64,000 nucleotides of DNA from Pectinophora gossypiella (Eukaryota > Arthropoda > Insecta > Lepidoptera > Gelechiidae): the NCBI RefSeq assembly GCF_024362695.1, contig NC_065429.1, forward strand, positions 3,256,501 to 3,320,500. The letters are read 5' to 3'. The position numbers and the translations under genes were made by a program. Of this stretch, positions 21,559 through 32,361 are shown in pieces; positions within the stretch are counted from its first letter, which is position 1, and every line of letters begins with the position of its first letter. The notes beneath the pieces are model-generated. The model worked only from the letters and a program-made list of their open reading frames with translations, did no database searches and was not told where the DNA came from.

Positions 21559-21732
21559 TGTTACTATCTATACGGCCATCTTGAACGTCCCTAATTATTG
21601 GACATTCTGGTTGTTGCTAACTATCACTAACCTTGACCTTGACTGTCACTAACTATTTGCTTCTGACTGTACCTGTCCTTCTAGTGAGAGCATTTCATTG
21701 CTGTTGATCTAGTCTTCTTAAAGAGGTTTTAC

Positions 21733-21989
21733 GTAAGTTTTTTCTAGAGGTTACTATGGTATGTTCTCAAACATCAAATTGGCACTTGTCAAAAAATCTT
21801 TAAATGCATGAGAATTAAATAAATATTTTGATATTGTATTTATCCTACAGGGCCATTCGCCGTTTTTGGAATGTTAAAAATCGGCAAGTTATTGAAGAAT
21901 AGAATCTGAGTGACTTCAAAGAGTCAACTAAAAGTTTGACCTGAGAAATCTACCAAACTACAGACTTCTTCTTAAATAGTAAATCCGCA
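21733..21989 (+). promoter_or_regulatory. 5' UTR intron and leader of the protease homologue
   Basis: A donor (TTTTAC then GTAAGT, GT at 21733-21734) and an acceptor (TATTTATCCTACAG, AG at 21849-21850) would remove a 118-bp intron. The leader 21851-21989 contains a 12-codon upstream ORF (21871-21909) that ends before the main ATG. This is inference from splice signals only. Confidence 0.4.
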
Positions 21990-22844
21990 ATGAAAGCAGG
22001 ATGCCTGATTCTCACGGGAGTGATTCTTGTAGCCATAATGGCAGTTTGTGTCATGGTGAAGTTCGCCACGGAGATCCAAGTCGAGGAGAAGATAAGGGAA
22101 GATTTCCCTGGCCAGGGCATCTTCAAGTTCTCCAAATCCATGGGCGTCATCGCTCTTAACGAAAACTCTTCTCTAGTCATGTCTGAGAGGTTTCCGTACG
22201 TCGCAGCGATTACCAGAAACTACTCTAACACCTGGACTTTCGCCTGTTTCGCCAGCATCATCTTGGTCAAGTGGGTGGTGACTTCGGCGCATTGTCGAAA
22301 AGCTGGTTCCAGCCACCGCGTCCTTCTATACCACGACTTCGTGAGGAACTATACTCATACGTATCCCATCATGTTCTGGAGGATCCACGAGCAGTTCAAC
22401 AGTACCGAGGGTACTCCGAAGTTCGACATCGCTGTGGCGAAGCTGAACATGATCGAAGCTCACCCTGTTACGATGAAGTCTTCGATATTCGATGAACTGC
22501 CAGCATCTGATGTGGAGGCCAGCGTTTGGAAGACAGTCTCGACTATGGACAAGAGATTGTTTCTAACGAATGATTTTGACAAGTTCAGCGTGAAGATTGC
22601 TCACGAAAGTCGGTGCTACGAAAGTTATGGAGTCTTTTTAGATGATAGCATGTTTTGTCTAGATGTTTCCGACTATGAAGACTGCTTCGTCCATGAGTTT
22701 GGGCCTGTGTACTCTGGTGATAAAGTACTAGGCATAATAGCTCTTAAACCAAGGGAATGCGAGATGAAACTTGCAATCTTCACAAACGTGTCCTATTATA
22801 CCAACTGGATATTGAAAACGACAAAAACATCTTTGTACGGATGA
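21990..22844 (+). CDS. Membrane-anchored serine protease homologue (S1 fold, catalytic Ser lost)
   Basis: 284 codons, one coding exon. Residues 5-23 (CLILTGVILVAIMAVCVMV) form an uncleaved signal-anchor, so the protein is probably type II with its C-terminal domain outside the cell. Residues 68-275 are a chymotrypsin-like (S1) domain. Its histidine box is TSAHC (His101). FDIAVAKL supplies the aspartate (Asp146). Three S1 cysteine pairs are in place: 86/102, 209/223 and 232/257. The IFTNVSYYTNWI end is typical. At the serine box the usual GDSGG is replaced by VHEFG, with Glu236 in the serine position, so it cannot be a working protease. There is also no IVGG-type activation site: the domain begins at RFPYVAAI. 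In insects such homologues act as cofactors or binding proteins in immune and clotting cascades; the role here is unknown. The ATG has a good context (CGCAATGA), and upstream frames do not extend it. Confidence 0.85.
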   Translation: MKAGCLILTGVILVAIMAVCVMVKFATEIQVEEKIREDFPGQGIFKFSKSMGVIALNENSSLVMSERFPYVAAITRNYSNTWTFACFASIILVKWVVTSAHCRKAGSSHRVLLYHDFVRNYTHTYPIMFWRIHEQFNSTEGTPKFDIAVAKLNMIEAHPVTMKSSIFDELPASDVEASVWKTVSTMDKRLFLTNDFDKFSVKIAHESRCYESYGVFLDDSMFCLDVSDYEDCFVHEFGPVYSGDKVLGIIALKPRECEMKLAIFTNVSYYTNWILKTTKTSLYG

Positions 22845-22846
22845 GG

Positions 22847-22929
22847 AATAAATTAACAGTTGCTAAAATTTTGTAGTCCACTTCTAACTTTGGTATTTGT
22901 TATTTAATTTTTAGTGATGTTCAAATAAA
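22847..22929 (+). terminator. Polyadenylation signals of the protease homologue
   Basis: AATAAA occurs at 22847-22852, three bases after the stop, and again at 22924-22929. The second gives a more usual 3' UTR of about 100 nt. Confidence 0.55.
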
Positions 22930-22994
22930 TGTCGTTTTAAAGAAGTAAATTATGTCTTTCTTTACGGCTTCGATTCGTTCTTTCAATGTGATTC

Positions 22995-23155
22995 CTCAGA
23001 CGACGCCCTGAGCCGAGGTTCGCGCACAACTGGGCACCCTCAGGCCTGTTGTCTTAAATTTTGTACCAGATGAGAGCCCTCAGCGCTCCCCATTAGTCCG
23101 GCCAAGTAGTTAATGCCATCTACGGCAAAGCTTCAATAAGTCACGTAAAAAAAAG
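22995..23155 (+). mobile_element. LINE-J 3' end (sense on plus)
   Basis: CAGACGACGCCCTGAGCCGA through CAATAAGTCACGT to A8. It is one of the few copies in this orientation. Confidence 0.85.
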
Positions 23156-23564
23156 TATGCTTATGTTTATGTAACGTTTTCAAGACCCCAACATACACGA
23201 ACATCCCTATCTGCTAAAGCGAGAGTCATAAAGTCCCCTCAAAACAGAAAGCAATTCGAAACTCATAGGACTTGGAATGAATCACCGATTTGAAGATATC
23301 GGGAAGCAATAGATAGGCGACAGATAGCCACCCTACGACATTAATTTGGACATTTAGCCGAATGACTATTCATATACATATATCTCGTAAAAGAGATAAG
23401 AAAAACTTCCACAATAAATCACTTAAGTGTACTTATAATAAGATTTTTGACTTACCCTTTCTATATTATTTTGCTATATATTATGAAATATATTATAAGC
23501 ACACGACTATATCCTAATCCAATTAGTAGTCGATACTATAGCAAGATGTAAGTACCACACCTCA

Positions 23565-23800
23565 CCGAGCTTTCTGTTAGACCAACGTGGTAGGTGAGTC
23601 GTACCTATCGCCGTCTATAATGGTCGAGTCAACTGTGTTAGTGAAAACTGCACTTAAGATAAATTAATAACTCATTGGTGCAAGTCCACCAGGATACATA
23701 CATACATAAACTCACGCCTATTTCCCACCGGGGTAAGCAGAGACTATGCCATTTGCTTCGATCCTGACAGATTTGCTTCGTCCACATTCATCAATCGTTA
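23565..23800. repeat. Copy of the 8390-8500 repeat plus a LINE tail
   Basis: 23565-23690 matches 8390-8500. 23694-23800 is the reverse of the LINE 3' coding end seen at 55200-55300 (complement of TCTCTGCTTACCCCGGTGGG) with its CATACATA tail. Confidence 0.65.
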
Positions 23801-23847
23801 CATACACGCACGCCGGTTCAAAATAGATCGCACTAGACCATTCCTGA

Positions 23848-24140
23848 AGAGCTCGGTGGCGCAGCGGTAAACGCGCTCGGTCTGCGATTGTTGAAGTTAA
23901 GCAACTTTCGCAAAGGCCGGTCATAGGATGGGTGACCACAAAAAAAAAGTTTTCATCTCGAGCTCCTCCGTGCTTCGGAAGGCACGTTAAGCCGTTGGTC
24001 CCGGCTGCATTAGCAGTCGTTAATAACCATCAATCCGCACTGGGCCCGCGTGATGGTTTAAGGCCCGATCTCCCTATCCATCCATAGGAAAGGCCCGTGC
24101 CCCAGCAGTGGGGACGTTAATGGGCTGGTGATGATGATGA
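23848..24140 (+). mobile_element. SINE-3, full length
   Basis: The cleanest copy: GAGCTCGGTGGCGCAGCGGT, 5S-like boxes, central domain, GCCCGTGCCCCAGCAGTGGG and (GAT)n. Confidence 0.9.
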
Positions 24141-24149
24141 CGTTCTTCT

Positions 24150-24510
24150 AGGTCTTCGTCAGCCAGCCCTAATACCAACCTTCGCTTTATATACTGCTAT
24201 ATGCCTTTATCCGCTCTATGTATTTTCAAAAAACAATAAAACCATAAACAATTTAATTAATAACCCGACAAAAATGGGGTGGGATCCGCGACATTTGTGG
24301 GGACAATAAAAAGCATTAGTAATTAAGAAACAACATTAAACTAGTCATTATGACATAGCACTTAATATCAAAGCTAGAGCAAATTGTCTTATAGATCGCT
24401 TGAAAAATTATGAGGGTGAATGAGAAGTCGCGAATTCGCGTCGAGCGGAGTTGCGTTAATGCTAATGCAATGGATATTCTTCTTTTTCTATTATCATAAT
24501 AACATCATCA
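24150..24510. other. No recognised feature
   Basis: Unique AT-rich sequence. Confidence 0.45.
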
Positions 24511-24514
24511 TTAT

Positions 24515-24765
24515 CCCCCTAGTATTATTTCATTTTCTCAGGGTCCGCTTACCTAACCTGAAGATTGGACAAGTCCGGTTTTTACAGAACCGACTGCCTG
24601 TCTAACCTTCCAACCCGCAACCCTTCTACTAATACTAACATAACAAATACTTTATTGCACACACAGGAAAATACAAAACAAAAGAGAAATAGAAAGACTA
24701 CAATAGGCTGCCTTGTTCCTAAGTAGTAATCGCTTCCAATCAACCTTTAAGTATAGGAGACTTAA
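24515..24765 (-). mobile_element. SINE-4 tail fragment next to a LINE-K 3' end
   Basis: 24515-24618 is the 3' part of SINE-4 (AGGGTCCGCTTACCTAACCT). 24637-24765 is a reversed LINE-K end (TAACAAATACTTTATTGCAC, CTAAGTAGTAATCGCTTCC). Confidence 0.7.
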
Positions 24766-24954
24766 TTATTCTAATTTAACCAAAAAAAAGGTCTATTCCA
24801 GTGTCCAATGCGACGTACATAAAGGGACTATGCTGCTCCCCTCGCGTCTCCAGGGACAAATAACATTTGTTATTTTAAACATTAACAGAGCTTTAACTGT
24901 TACCACTATAACAAAATATTGTGAGGGGAGAACCTTAGGTCAGCTTTAGTATTT

Positions 24955-25141
24955 ACATACATACATAGGATCACGTCTGTTTCCCGCTGGGGTAGGCAGA
25001 GACCACGGAATTCCACTTACTAAGACCCTGAAATACCACACGCTTCTACACCGGGTGAGAGCCTTCAGCGCTCCCCATTTGTCCGGCCAAGTAGTTAAAG
25101 CCATCTGCGGCAAATCTACAATAAGTCACGTTAAAAAAAAT
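24955..25141. mobile_element. LINE tail scrap and LINE-J 3' end
   Basis: 24955-25012 is a reversed CCGGTGGGAAATAGGCGTGA-type LINE end. 25038-25141 is LINE-J, sense on plus, ending in a poly-A of about 8. Confidence 0.7.
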
Positions 25142-25289
25142 CTGCGCAAAGGGTTAAGGATAGTGTTAAAATTTAACCAAAAAAATATGTTTGTTTACTC
25201 AAATAGTATGGGGAACTGTCAAAATATAAGAACACTCAACAGTAGCGACACCTGATGGAGACAGGCACTTTTTATCCTTAAATATACCA

Positions 25290-25706
25290 CTTCTTCTATC
25301 TTGTTTGGGTTGTGAAATGGATTACCAACCTCATCAACCCTGGTGTCAGGGTTACTATTGAACCGCCAAAGGCCCCTGACATGGCTCATGTAACGACTAC
25401 GTACTTATATCAGTAAGTAGTAACCGGGACCAACGGCTTAACACTTTCAAGGACAGAACGTCTAATGACGTTCCGGTCCCAAGGTGTCATAATATTATTA
25501 CCTATTACGAACCATCAATGACCCATGATCTCTGTCCGTGAAAGGGTTAACGAGCCTTCTGAAGCACGGATCTTCTTACCTTCAGACGATCAGGCGATCA
25601 GTCTGTAATGTCCTAAGGATCACAAAGTATTTTTTGTAGTATGTCACCAACGGGATTCGAACCCGGGACCTCGGGCCAACGCTCAAATACTGGACCACGG
25701 AGGTCG
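25290..25706 (-). mobile_element. SINE-1, full length, carrying a piggyBac-like MITE
   Basis: Reverse orientation: tail at 25290, tRNA head ending at 25706 (TACTGGACCACGGAGGTCG). The GGCTTAACGTGCC site is split by 105 bp plus a duplicated TTAA. Confidence 0.85.
25442..25546. mobile_element. 105-bp piggyBac-like MITE
   Basis: Flanked by TTAA at 25438-25441 and 25547-25550. The ends are CACTTTCAAGGACAGA and the inverse of CCCTTTCACGGACAGA (14 of 16 identical). TTAA duplication together with a C-CTTTC terminus is the hallmark of the piggyBac superfamily. It is non-coding. The surrounding SINE supplies the empty site. Confidence 0.85.
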
Positions 25707-25921
25707 TTAATTATATCACTAACCCTGTATTTGCGATGGCCCCTCAATTATATAAGAAAGTCCATCTGTTGAAACAGTAGAAGCGAGTTAATTGCAACAG
25801 TGTCTCCAGTTACTGATGCTATCTGGTGGTCAAGGGAGTTTTATTGCGCTAATAAAATTAACAAAGGGCTGAAATTACAGATGGATTCAAAGCGGTGACA
25901 GCCCTGTTCACCACAGAAACA

Positions 25922-26300
25922 TGGTATACTGAGTGGCTCCGCTGGGGAGTATGCTGTTTTTTTTTGACGTGACTTATTGTAGATTTGCCGCAGATGGCAT
26001 TAACTACTTGGCCGGACAAATGGGGAGCGCTGAAGGCTCTCACCCGGTACAACGTTTAAGACAACAGGCCTGAGGGTGCCCAGTTGGGCGCGAACCTCGG
26101 CTTAGGGCGTCGTCTGAGAGGAATAATATTTGAAAGAATTAATCAACCCTAGTGGGTCGATAGCGATAAGCGCTGATTGAAGGAGGACTGAGTGGCTCCG
26201 CTGGGGAGTATGCTGTTTTTTTTTGACGTGACTTATTGTAGATTTGCCGCAGATGGCATTGACTACTTGGCCGGACATATGGTGTGCGCTGAAGGCGTCT
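25922..26300 (-). mobile_element. Two LINE-J fragments after a duplicated 28-bp flank
   Basis: ACTGAGTGGCTCCGCTGGGG plus AGTATGCTG occurs before the first LINE-J (25951-26187) and again before the second (26216-26300). This is either a long target duplication followed by a second insertion, or a tandem duplication of flank plus LINE. Confidence 0.75.
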
Positions 26301-27171
26301 ACTAAACACATTTCTTTTTGCAATCCGACCCAAACGTTTGACTTCCCTTTGTTAAATTTATTTTTTATTTGAAGGGTTAATAGGGAATCTTACTTTACGT
26401 GAGCTTATGTTGTGTTGTTATGCCAAAATGGTGGCTATTCACCCACCTGTTACTTCTAGTCAGCGATTGGTCCAAGAGGGTGCACCTCTTATAGACACCT
26501 CCCGAATCATAATACAACAACAACATACAGGGGTGGCCCAGAAGTTCAGGTTCAAAATGAAAAATGAGATATGACCCATTTTGTATCTTTTTTCTAGATT
26601 TTCTACCTTACTTCAGAAATCATAATTTTGTCGCTATCTCTTTCTTAATAATTCCAATATTTTACTTCATAACTATTCTTAAGGATGTGTGTTATTGGAA
26701 ATCAAAGTGATAATTTAAAATAATAATTTTGTAGGTTTTACTGCGAAAATTAAAATGTTTAAAATTTTATTACTTATTAGAAATATGATGTCCCATCCTT
26801 CTTTTTTCGCTTTGAGCTTCTATTTTTGGAAGTTTTTACCACGTAATTCCCCGTGTTGCTAGTTCAGCGCCTAATTGTGCACTGAGATAAAATACTGTCA
26901 ACGTCGCTATATTAACAGTAACTTTGCGTCCCACTTTTTGAGGAATTGTAGCGTTGACAGCGACTCTCCGAACGGTGACGCGTACGATAGTGGTAAATCT
27001 ATGATAACAGGCTCACCACCTGTACGTTGTTCTAACAGAAAGCTCTGAGGTGTGGTTATTTAGTTCAAAAGGGGTAGGCAGAGATGTACAGTGCGATTTA
27101 CATTCAAAGTAAACTTTCGTCAACACGCAAAATACTACTTCTCCATAAATATTATAAAATAGTTTATTAAA
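26301..27171. other. No gene recognised
   Basis: 26431-26512 (AAAATGGTGGCTATTCACCC, CACCTGTTAC) matches 37678-37770 as a low-copy repeat. The rest is AT-rich without coding frames. GAGGTGTGG near 27045 resembles the start of the 8390-8500 repeat, inverted. Confidence 0.4.
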
Positions 27172-27345
27172 TGTTTCCGTGCGTTGGAAGGCACGTTAAG
27201 CCGTAGGCCCCGGTTACTACTTACTGATCTAAGTACGTAGTCGTAACATGAGTCATGCCAGGGGCCTTTGGCTGCTCAATAATCACCCTGACACCAGGGT
27301 TGATGGGGTTGGTAATCCACCTCACAACCCACTCGATAGCAGAAG
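27172..27345 (+). mobile_element. SINE-1 3' half
   Basis: Central domain onward: GCGTTGGAAGGCACGTTAAG to CACTCGATAGCAGAAGA. Confidence 0.8.
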
Positions 27346-27421
27346 ATCCTAGTGCTGTAAACTGTATTTACTACAATGGTAACAGTAACTAGTGACGTCA
27401 TAAGGACATACACTGAGCTAA

Positions 27422-27515
27422 GTTTTTTTTTGACGTGACTTATTGTAGATTTGCCGCAGATGGCATTAACTACTTGGCCGGACAAATGGGGAGCGCTGAA
27501 GGCTCTCACCCGGTA
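27422..27515 (-). mobile_element. LINE-J 3' end, short
   Basis: Reversed poly-A and the last 85 bp of the 3' UTR. Confidence 0.85.
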
Positions 27516-27694
27516 CCCAGTTGAGCTAAGTAACAGATAAGAGAACTATTGAAATGAAACAACGTGTTATTAGTAACTTAATACATTTTTATTTAATGAT
27601 AGATAAAAAAACAAAAAAAATAACAAATACAAACAGCCAAAAATACACATACAAATTAAGATTAATTATTAAGATTAGTCTAACAAGGGTCTAT

Positions 27695-27800
27695 AACTAT
27701 GCAGGTTGTTTCACCTTGGTTCCTTGGCAGAAATTGCTGTTTAGCAACAAGGCCGCCTATTGTGCTTATTTTATTCGTTTGTACGATAAGGTGCAAAAGT
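27695..27800 (+). mobile_element. LINE-K fragment
   Basis: AATTGCTGTTTAGCAACAAG hairpin and GGCCGCCTATTGTGC, without a clear tail. Confidence 0.55.
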
Positions 27801-28011
27801 CGAAATCAGTTTCTTGCAAAGAAATAAATTAACTGGTTGCACTTAAGACCTCTTGGTTACGTGTCGTTTTTGTAATATACTTACCAAAAACACCTACAAA
27901 AACATACATTTTGTAATTATGACAACTAACGGTTTATAATTTCACTACTGTTTACAAATAATTCGCTGGGCTCTAACTTTTGCTCTTTGATTTTTAAATA
28001 TTTTTAACCTT

Positions 28012-28017
28012 TTTAAT
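28012..28017 (-). terminator. Candidate poly-A signal of the LRR gene
   Basis: ATTAAA on the minus strand, about 140 nt after the stop codon. A weaker AATAAA lies about 190 nt further on. Confidence 0.3.
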
Positions 28018-28154
28018 ACCAATATGAAATAACACAATGATTTACTCACTCTTCACTCTTCTTCTCTTCTTTTCTCTTTCTCTTTTCTCTTTGCTCTTTG
28101 ATTGTAATTACATGTCCTTTACTTATAAGTCTTTGTGCTGATTGATTGTATTAC

Positions 28155-31100
28155 TTAGCTGTTCTGTAACTCTATGGAACTGGGCTGTGTGCTACCGCGC
28201 AATCTACTGACACCGAAAATACTTTTTGCCTTTACATACTTGTACAACATTATTGCTCCTATCATGACCAACAGCACAGTAATCATTACAGATATGAAAT
28301 ATAGCAATCCTTTCACACCATCCTCATTTGATTCCCCTTTTACAGTTCGTGTTCCGAGCTGATTTTTGTACAGTTCATTTTGCAGATTTTGTAGCATTTC
28401 CTGGAATTGTTCTATATTTTTTTCATTTCTTTTTTGTTCATCCATCAACGCTTGTATTTTTTCTTCTATGTAATAATAATGTTCGCCTGTCGTTCCGTTC
28501 ACGTTAATTTTCATAGAATTTTCAGTTTTTCTTGTTATTTTTCTTAATTGCTCTTCGATTGAGGAAAAATGTACATTTGTCATATTTGTATTTTTTATTA
28601 AGTGCGAGTCCATTGATTTTAAAATGTCTATAGTCGTCTTAAGTAATGTATCATTGAATACCAAAGCACGCGATTTATCTTTAAAGTCTCGAAGGCTCTC
28701 TATCGCCTTGGCGATAGCGAGAATGGCGGCTGTTTCATTCAAATGCCCTTTACTTTCAGTCCAAACAATACTACTATTCACGTCACCCGACTTGCACGTA
28801 ACCCCATCTACATTTTCATGGTAAAAATCTAAACTCTCCGCCAAAACATTGAAACGATATCCCGGAAGATTTATTTTATTTTGCTTAAACTCGATGAGCG
28901 TGTGACAATATATTGGATTGTTTCCTAGGTAAACCTCATGGATTTCAGAAAAAGCAAAGTCTTTAAATTGTATGTTTTCAATATCGTTATTATCGAGGGC
29001 TATTGTTTTCACGTGAGGTATGTTGTGCAAAACATTATTCCCAAATTCCCGTAAGGCGTTATTTGATAAATTGAGCGTCTCTAGGTGGCTAAGCCCCTCA
29101 AAAACACTAACCTGCAAAGACGTCAATGCATTATTATGCAAATTCAGATATCGTATATTGTTCGTGTGGAGGAAGGACCCGGGTTGTATAAATGATATCA
29201 AATTGAAACTCAAATCAAGATACGTTAACTGTTGCATATTTTGAAACGACAACTTATTAATAGACGGTATTTTATTCGACTTTAAATTTAAACTCTCTAC
29301 ATTTTGGATGTTAGAAATAAACATCGAATTTAAGTTGTCAATATTATTACAAGATAAATCGAGGTTCTTAATGATTTTGTTGATTACATGTTCAAAGTCG
29401 AATTGTTTGTCTACATTAGCAAGCGACAATTCATATAGTTGCGCTAGATAGTCAAAAGTGCCGGTGTAATCTATGCCAGTGTTAGACGAAAGGTCCAAGA
29501 CAACAAGCTTTGTTATCGAAGGAAATAGTTTTGGATCAAATCTAGCAATATTGTTATTAGCTAAATTCAATTTCTTAAGATGCACCAAGTGCGAGAACGG
29601 TTCAGATGTAATATTTTTTATTTTATTGCCATACAAATATAATTCTGCGACTGATGCTATACTTGTGCCGTTTACGAAAAAGTTTTCCAATAAATTATTA
29701 GACAGATCGAGTATTTCTATAGATCCTGAGTCTTTAAATGTTTCAAATCCTAAACTAGCCAATTCTCCGTGACTGGCGTTTATAATTTTAAGAAAACTCA
29801 AATGGGAAAATGTCCCATTTTCAAAAGACGTGATTCGAGTATTTGTTATTTGTATATTGGTTACGGAAAATAAACCTTCAAAAGTGCGCGAGTGTAATTT
29901 ATTTTTCAACACGTTGTTGTGACTAATGTCTAAAAACTCTAATTTTCTTAGCCTTGATAAAAGTTGATCATCTAAATGAGGTATTTTGTTGAAAGACAAA
30001 TCTAATTTAGTTAGTGACACAAGTTGTGTAAAGAACGATGTAGAAATGTTTGTTATTGTGTTATTTCGAGCACTAAAACTAGATAGTTCTGTGAGATCTG
30101 ATATATCAAAATTAATGTTTCTCAGTTTATTGTTGGATAGATCTAAATCTTCAAGGGAATGCACAGATTTGAATGACGTTACAGACACCTCGCTCAAAAT
30201 ATTTGTGCTTAAATTTAAAACTCTAGTTTGGAGTCCTGAGAATGCTTCAGGATCGAGTGATGTTATTTTTGAACCACTTAAATCTAAAATGTCCGTGCTT
30301 ATTCCATCAAAAGAATGCATTTCTACGACACCAGTTAGACAATTATTATTAATATTAAACGTCGAAACATGTTTTCCTATAAAAGCTTCATGATCTATGT
30401 TGTCAATGTTATTGTCTGACAGAAGAATTTTGTGTAATTTGGCGTTATTGTGGAACGTCATACGGCAAATTTTTGTGATTCTGTTGTAGCTCAAATCGAT
30501 TTCTTCAAGATTCACGAGAGTTTCAAATGCGTCTTCTTCAATGACTTGTAATTGGTTGGAATTTAAGTCTATCTTTTCTATTTCTGTCATCATTTTGAAA
30601 TTCGTTTCCAATATAGAAGTTAGATTGTTATGTCCAAGGGATATCTCACGTAAGTTAATAAATCTTGCGAAGTTGTGACCGATTTCGATTAGGGTGTTGT
30701 GCGATACATCTAATGTAATAAGCGAGGACATGCCTTCAAATGTTAGTATATTGAAGTTGCTAATGAAATTGTGGGAAATATGTAAATGTTTCAGCTGCGG
30801 GAAGTTACTAAAACAATTATTTGGAAGAGCAGCTATTGCATTGTGACTCAAGTCTATTGTCTCGACGTTACTTCGACTGTTATCAATTACAATAATGTTT
30901 GTATTCTCCAAACTAGACAAAAGAATATTTTGTGTCACATTTATTATGTGTAGTTGATGTAAATTCAAAAATATGTCCATGTTTAATTTCTGTAATTTAC
31001 TCTTTACGATATTTATCTCTTTCAAATTTGAATAAGCGGTCATTTGATTTGGTATATTGTTTATATTGGCTAAAGATAACCTGTTCACATAATTATCAAT

Positions 31101-31363
31101 ATCATTTCTGTAGTTTTTCAAGGAATGCCACTCCTCATCTAAATCAACATTTTGAAAAGTTAAGTCTATTAGTGTTAGTGTACTTCCCCATCCATAATTT
31201 CTAATACAAAAACATGTCTCTATGTTATTATACAGATCAAAGATATTATTATCGCAGTTAATTTTTATAGTACAAGGTTTCTCTTCTTTAGCAACACAAT
31301 ATCCTTCTCCGATGTGTACTCTGAATGCCAAAATCATGATAACAAATAAAGCTCCAAACATAC
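28155..31363 (-). CDS. Leucine-rich-repeat type I membrane protein (main exon)
   Basis: 1068 codons from the ATG at 31361. Residues 1-20 are a signal peptide. A short cysteine-bearing N-terminal cap follows (Cys22, 30, 36, 50, 52). Roughly residues 88-815 are tandem LRRs of the LxxLxLxxNxI type, with many N-glycosylation sites. A C-terminal cap has Cys819 and Cys856. A probable coiled coil lies at about 967-1001. One membrane segment (1019-1040) and a 28-residue cytoplasmic tail without TIR or kinase domain end the protein. The architecture fits insect LRR surface proteins used in adhesion or pattern recognition; ligand and name are unknown. The exon starts right after a good acceptor (TTTATTTCCAG, AG at 31365-31364), so the first two bases (GT) belong to a codon begun in an upstream exon. 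That exon, ending ATGC at 32362, would give Met-Arg before Met1. The exon is free of frame breaks. Confidence 0.88.
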
Positions 31364-32361
31364 CTGGAAATAAACATTGAAATCAGAATCATTTATTCAA
31401 CGTAATTATCATGGATAAACTTGTTGAGGACAATGTAACATTTTTGAATTTACGTCATTTCGCAAGGTGTTATGGCTGAGGAGAAGAAACTGCAACTGCA
31501 ACACATCTTTTAAATCAATGAGAAAACATTCAATACCAAACATTTAATACATTAACTGCTTGGCCGGACAAATGGGGAGCGCTGAGGGCTCTCAATGGTA
31601 CTAAAATTTACGACAACAGGCGTGAGAGTGCCCACTTGGGCTCGAACCGGACACTAGCTTGGATAATGTGAGGTTCGGTTAACTTCTTCTTCTATCGTGT
31701 GGGTTGTGAGGTGGAGTACCAACCTCATCAAACCTGGTGTCAGGGTTACTATTGAGCCGCCAAAGGCCCCTGACATGGCTCATGTAACGACTACGTACTT
31801 ACATCAGTAAGTAGTAACCGGGACCAACGGCTTAACGTGCCTTCCGAAGCACGGATTGTCTTACTTTCGGAGAATCGGGTGATCAGCTTGTAATGTCCCA
31901 ACCAAACTAGGGATCACACAGTGATTTTAGTGATATGCCCCCACCGTTATTCGAACCCGGGACCTCCGGATCGTGAGCCCAACGCTCAACTACTGGACCA
32001 CGGAGGTTGTTAATTCAATTCAATTATTATTAATACCACAATCTTTTTTTTAAATCATATAAAATTTTACGACATGCCCAGCAGGTAGACAAGCAGCTAA
32101 ACATGTTCTATATCTTCTATTCGTTCCCAGTTCAGCATATAATTAAACTTTCTTGAAATAAATAATCTCTCTCACCATATTTCTTATCACCATAAGGTTC
32201 ATCATATCCAGCTTTCGACATCGTATCAACAGTGGCTGCAAGTTGTCTTTGATTACTTGTGGCTCTGCCCACCCCATTAGGGATTACGGGCGTGAGTTTA
32301 TGTATGTATGTATGTTGAAATAAATAAAGTATAATAAAATTCAACTAGGAAAAATACTTAC
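31364..32361 (-). other. Intron 1 of the LRR gene, filled with repeats
   Basis: 998 bp, GTAAGTA at the donor (32361) and TTTCCAG at the acceptor. In plus-strand order it holds a LINE-C 3' end (31380-31545), a LINE-J scrap (31550-31655), a full SINE-1 on the minus strand (31684-32009) and a LINE tail with (TATG)n (32265-32335). The LINE-C copy begins about 16 nt from the acceptor. Confidence 0.65.
31684..32009 (-). mobile_element. SINE-1, full length, in the LRR intron
   Basis: Tail, central domain and complete tRNA-like head (GGGACCTCCGGATCGTGAGC complement) in reverse orientation. It has the same orientation as the LRR gene. Confidence 0.85.

Noticed and set aside
22271..22495. Frame within the protease homologue
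   Set aside because: Shadow of the main frame; it lacks any S1 features.
23848..23940. Possible 5S rRNA gene fragment
   Set aside because: Only the internal control boxes match. The sequence is the head of a dispersed SINE with a tRNA-type A-box and SINE tail.
30932..31204. Several plus-strand frames across the LRR exon
   Set aside because: Antisense shadows of the repetitive LRR codons.
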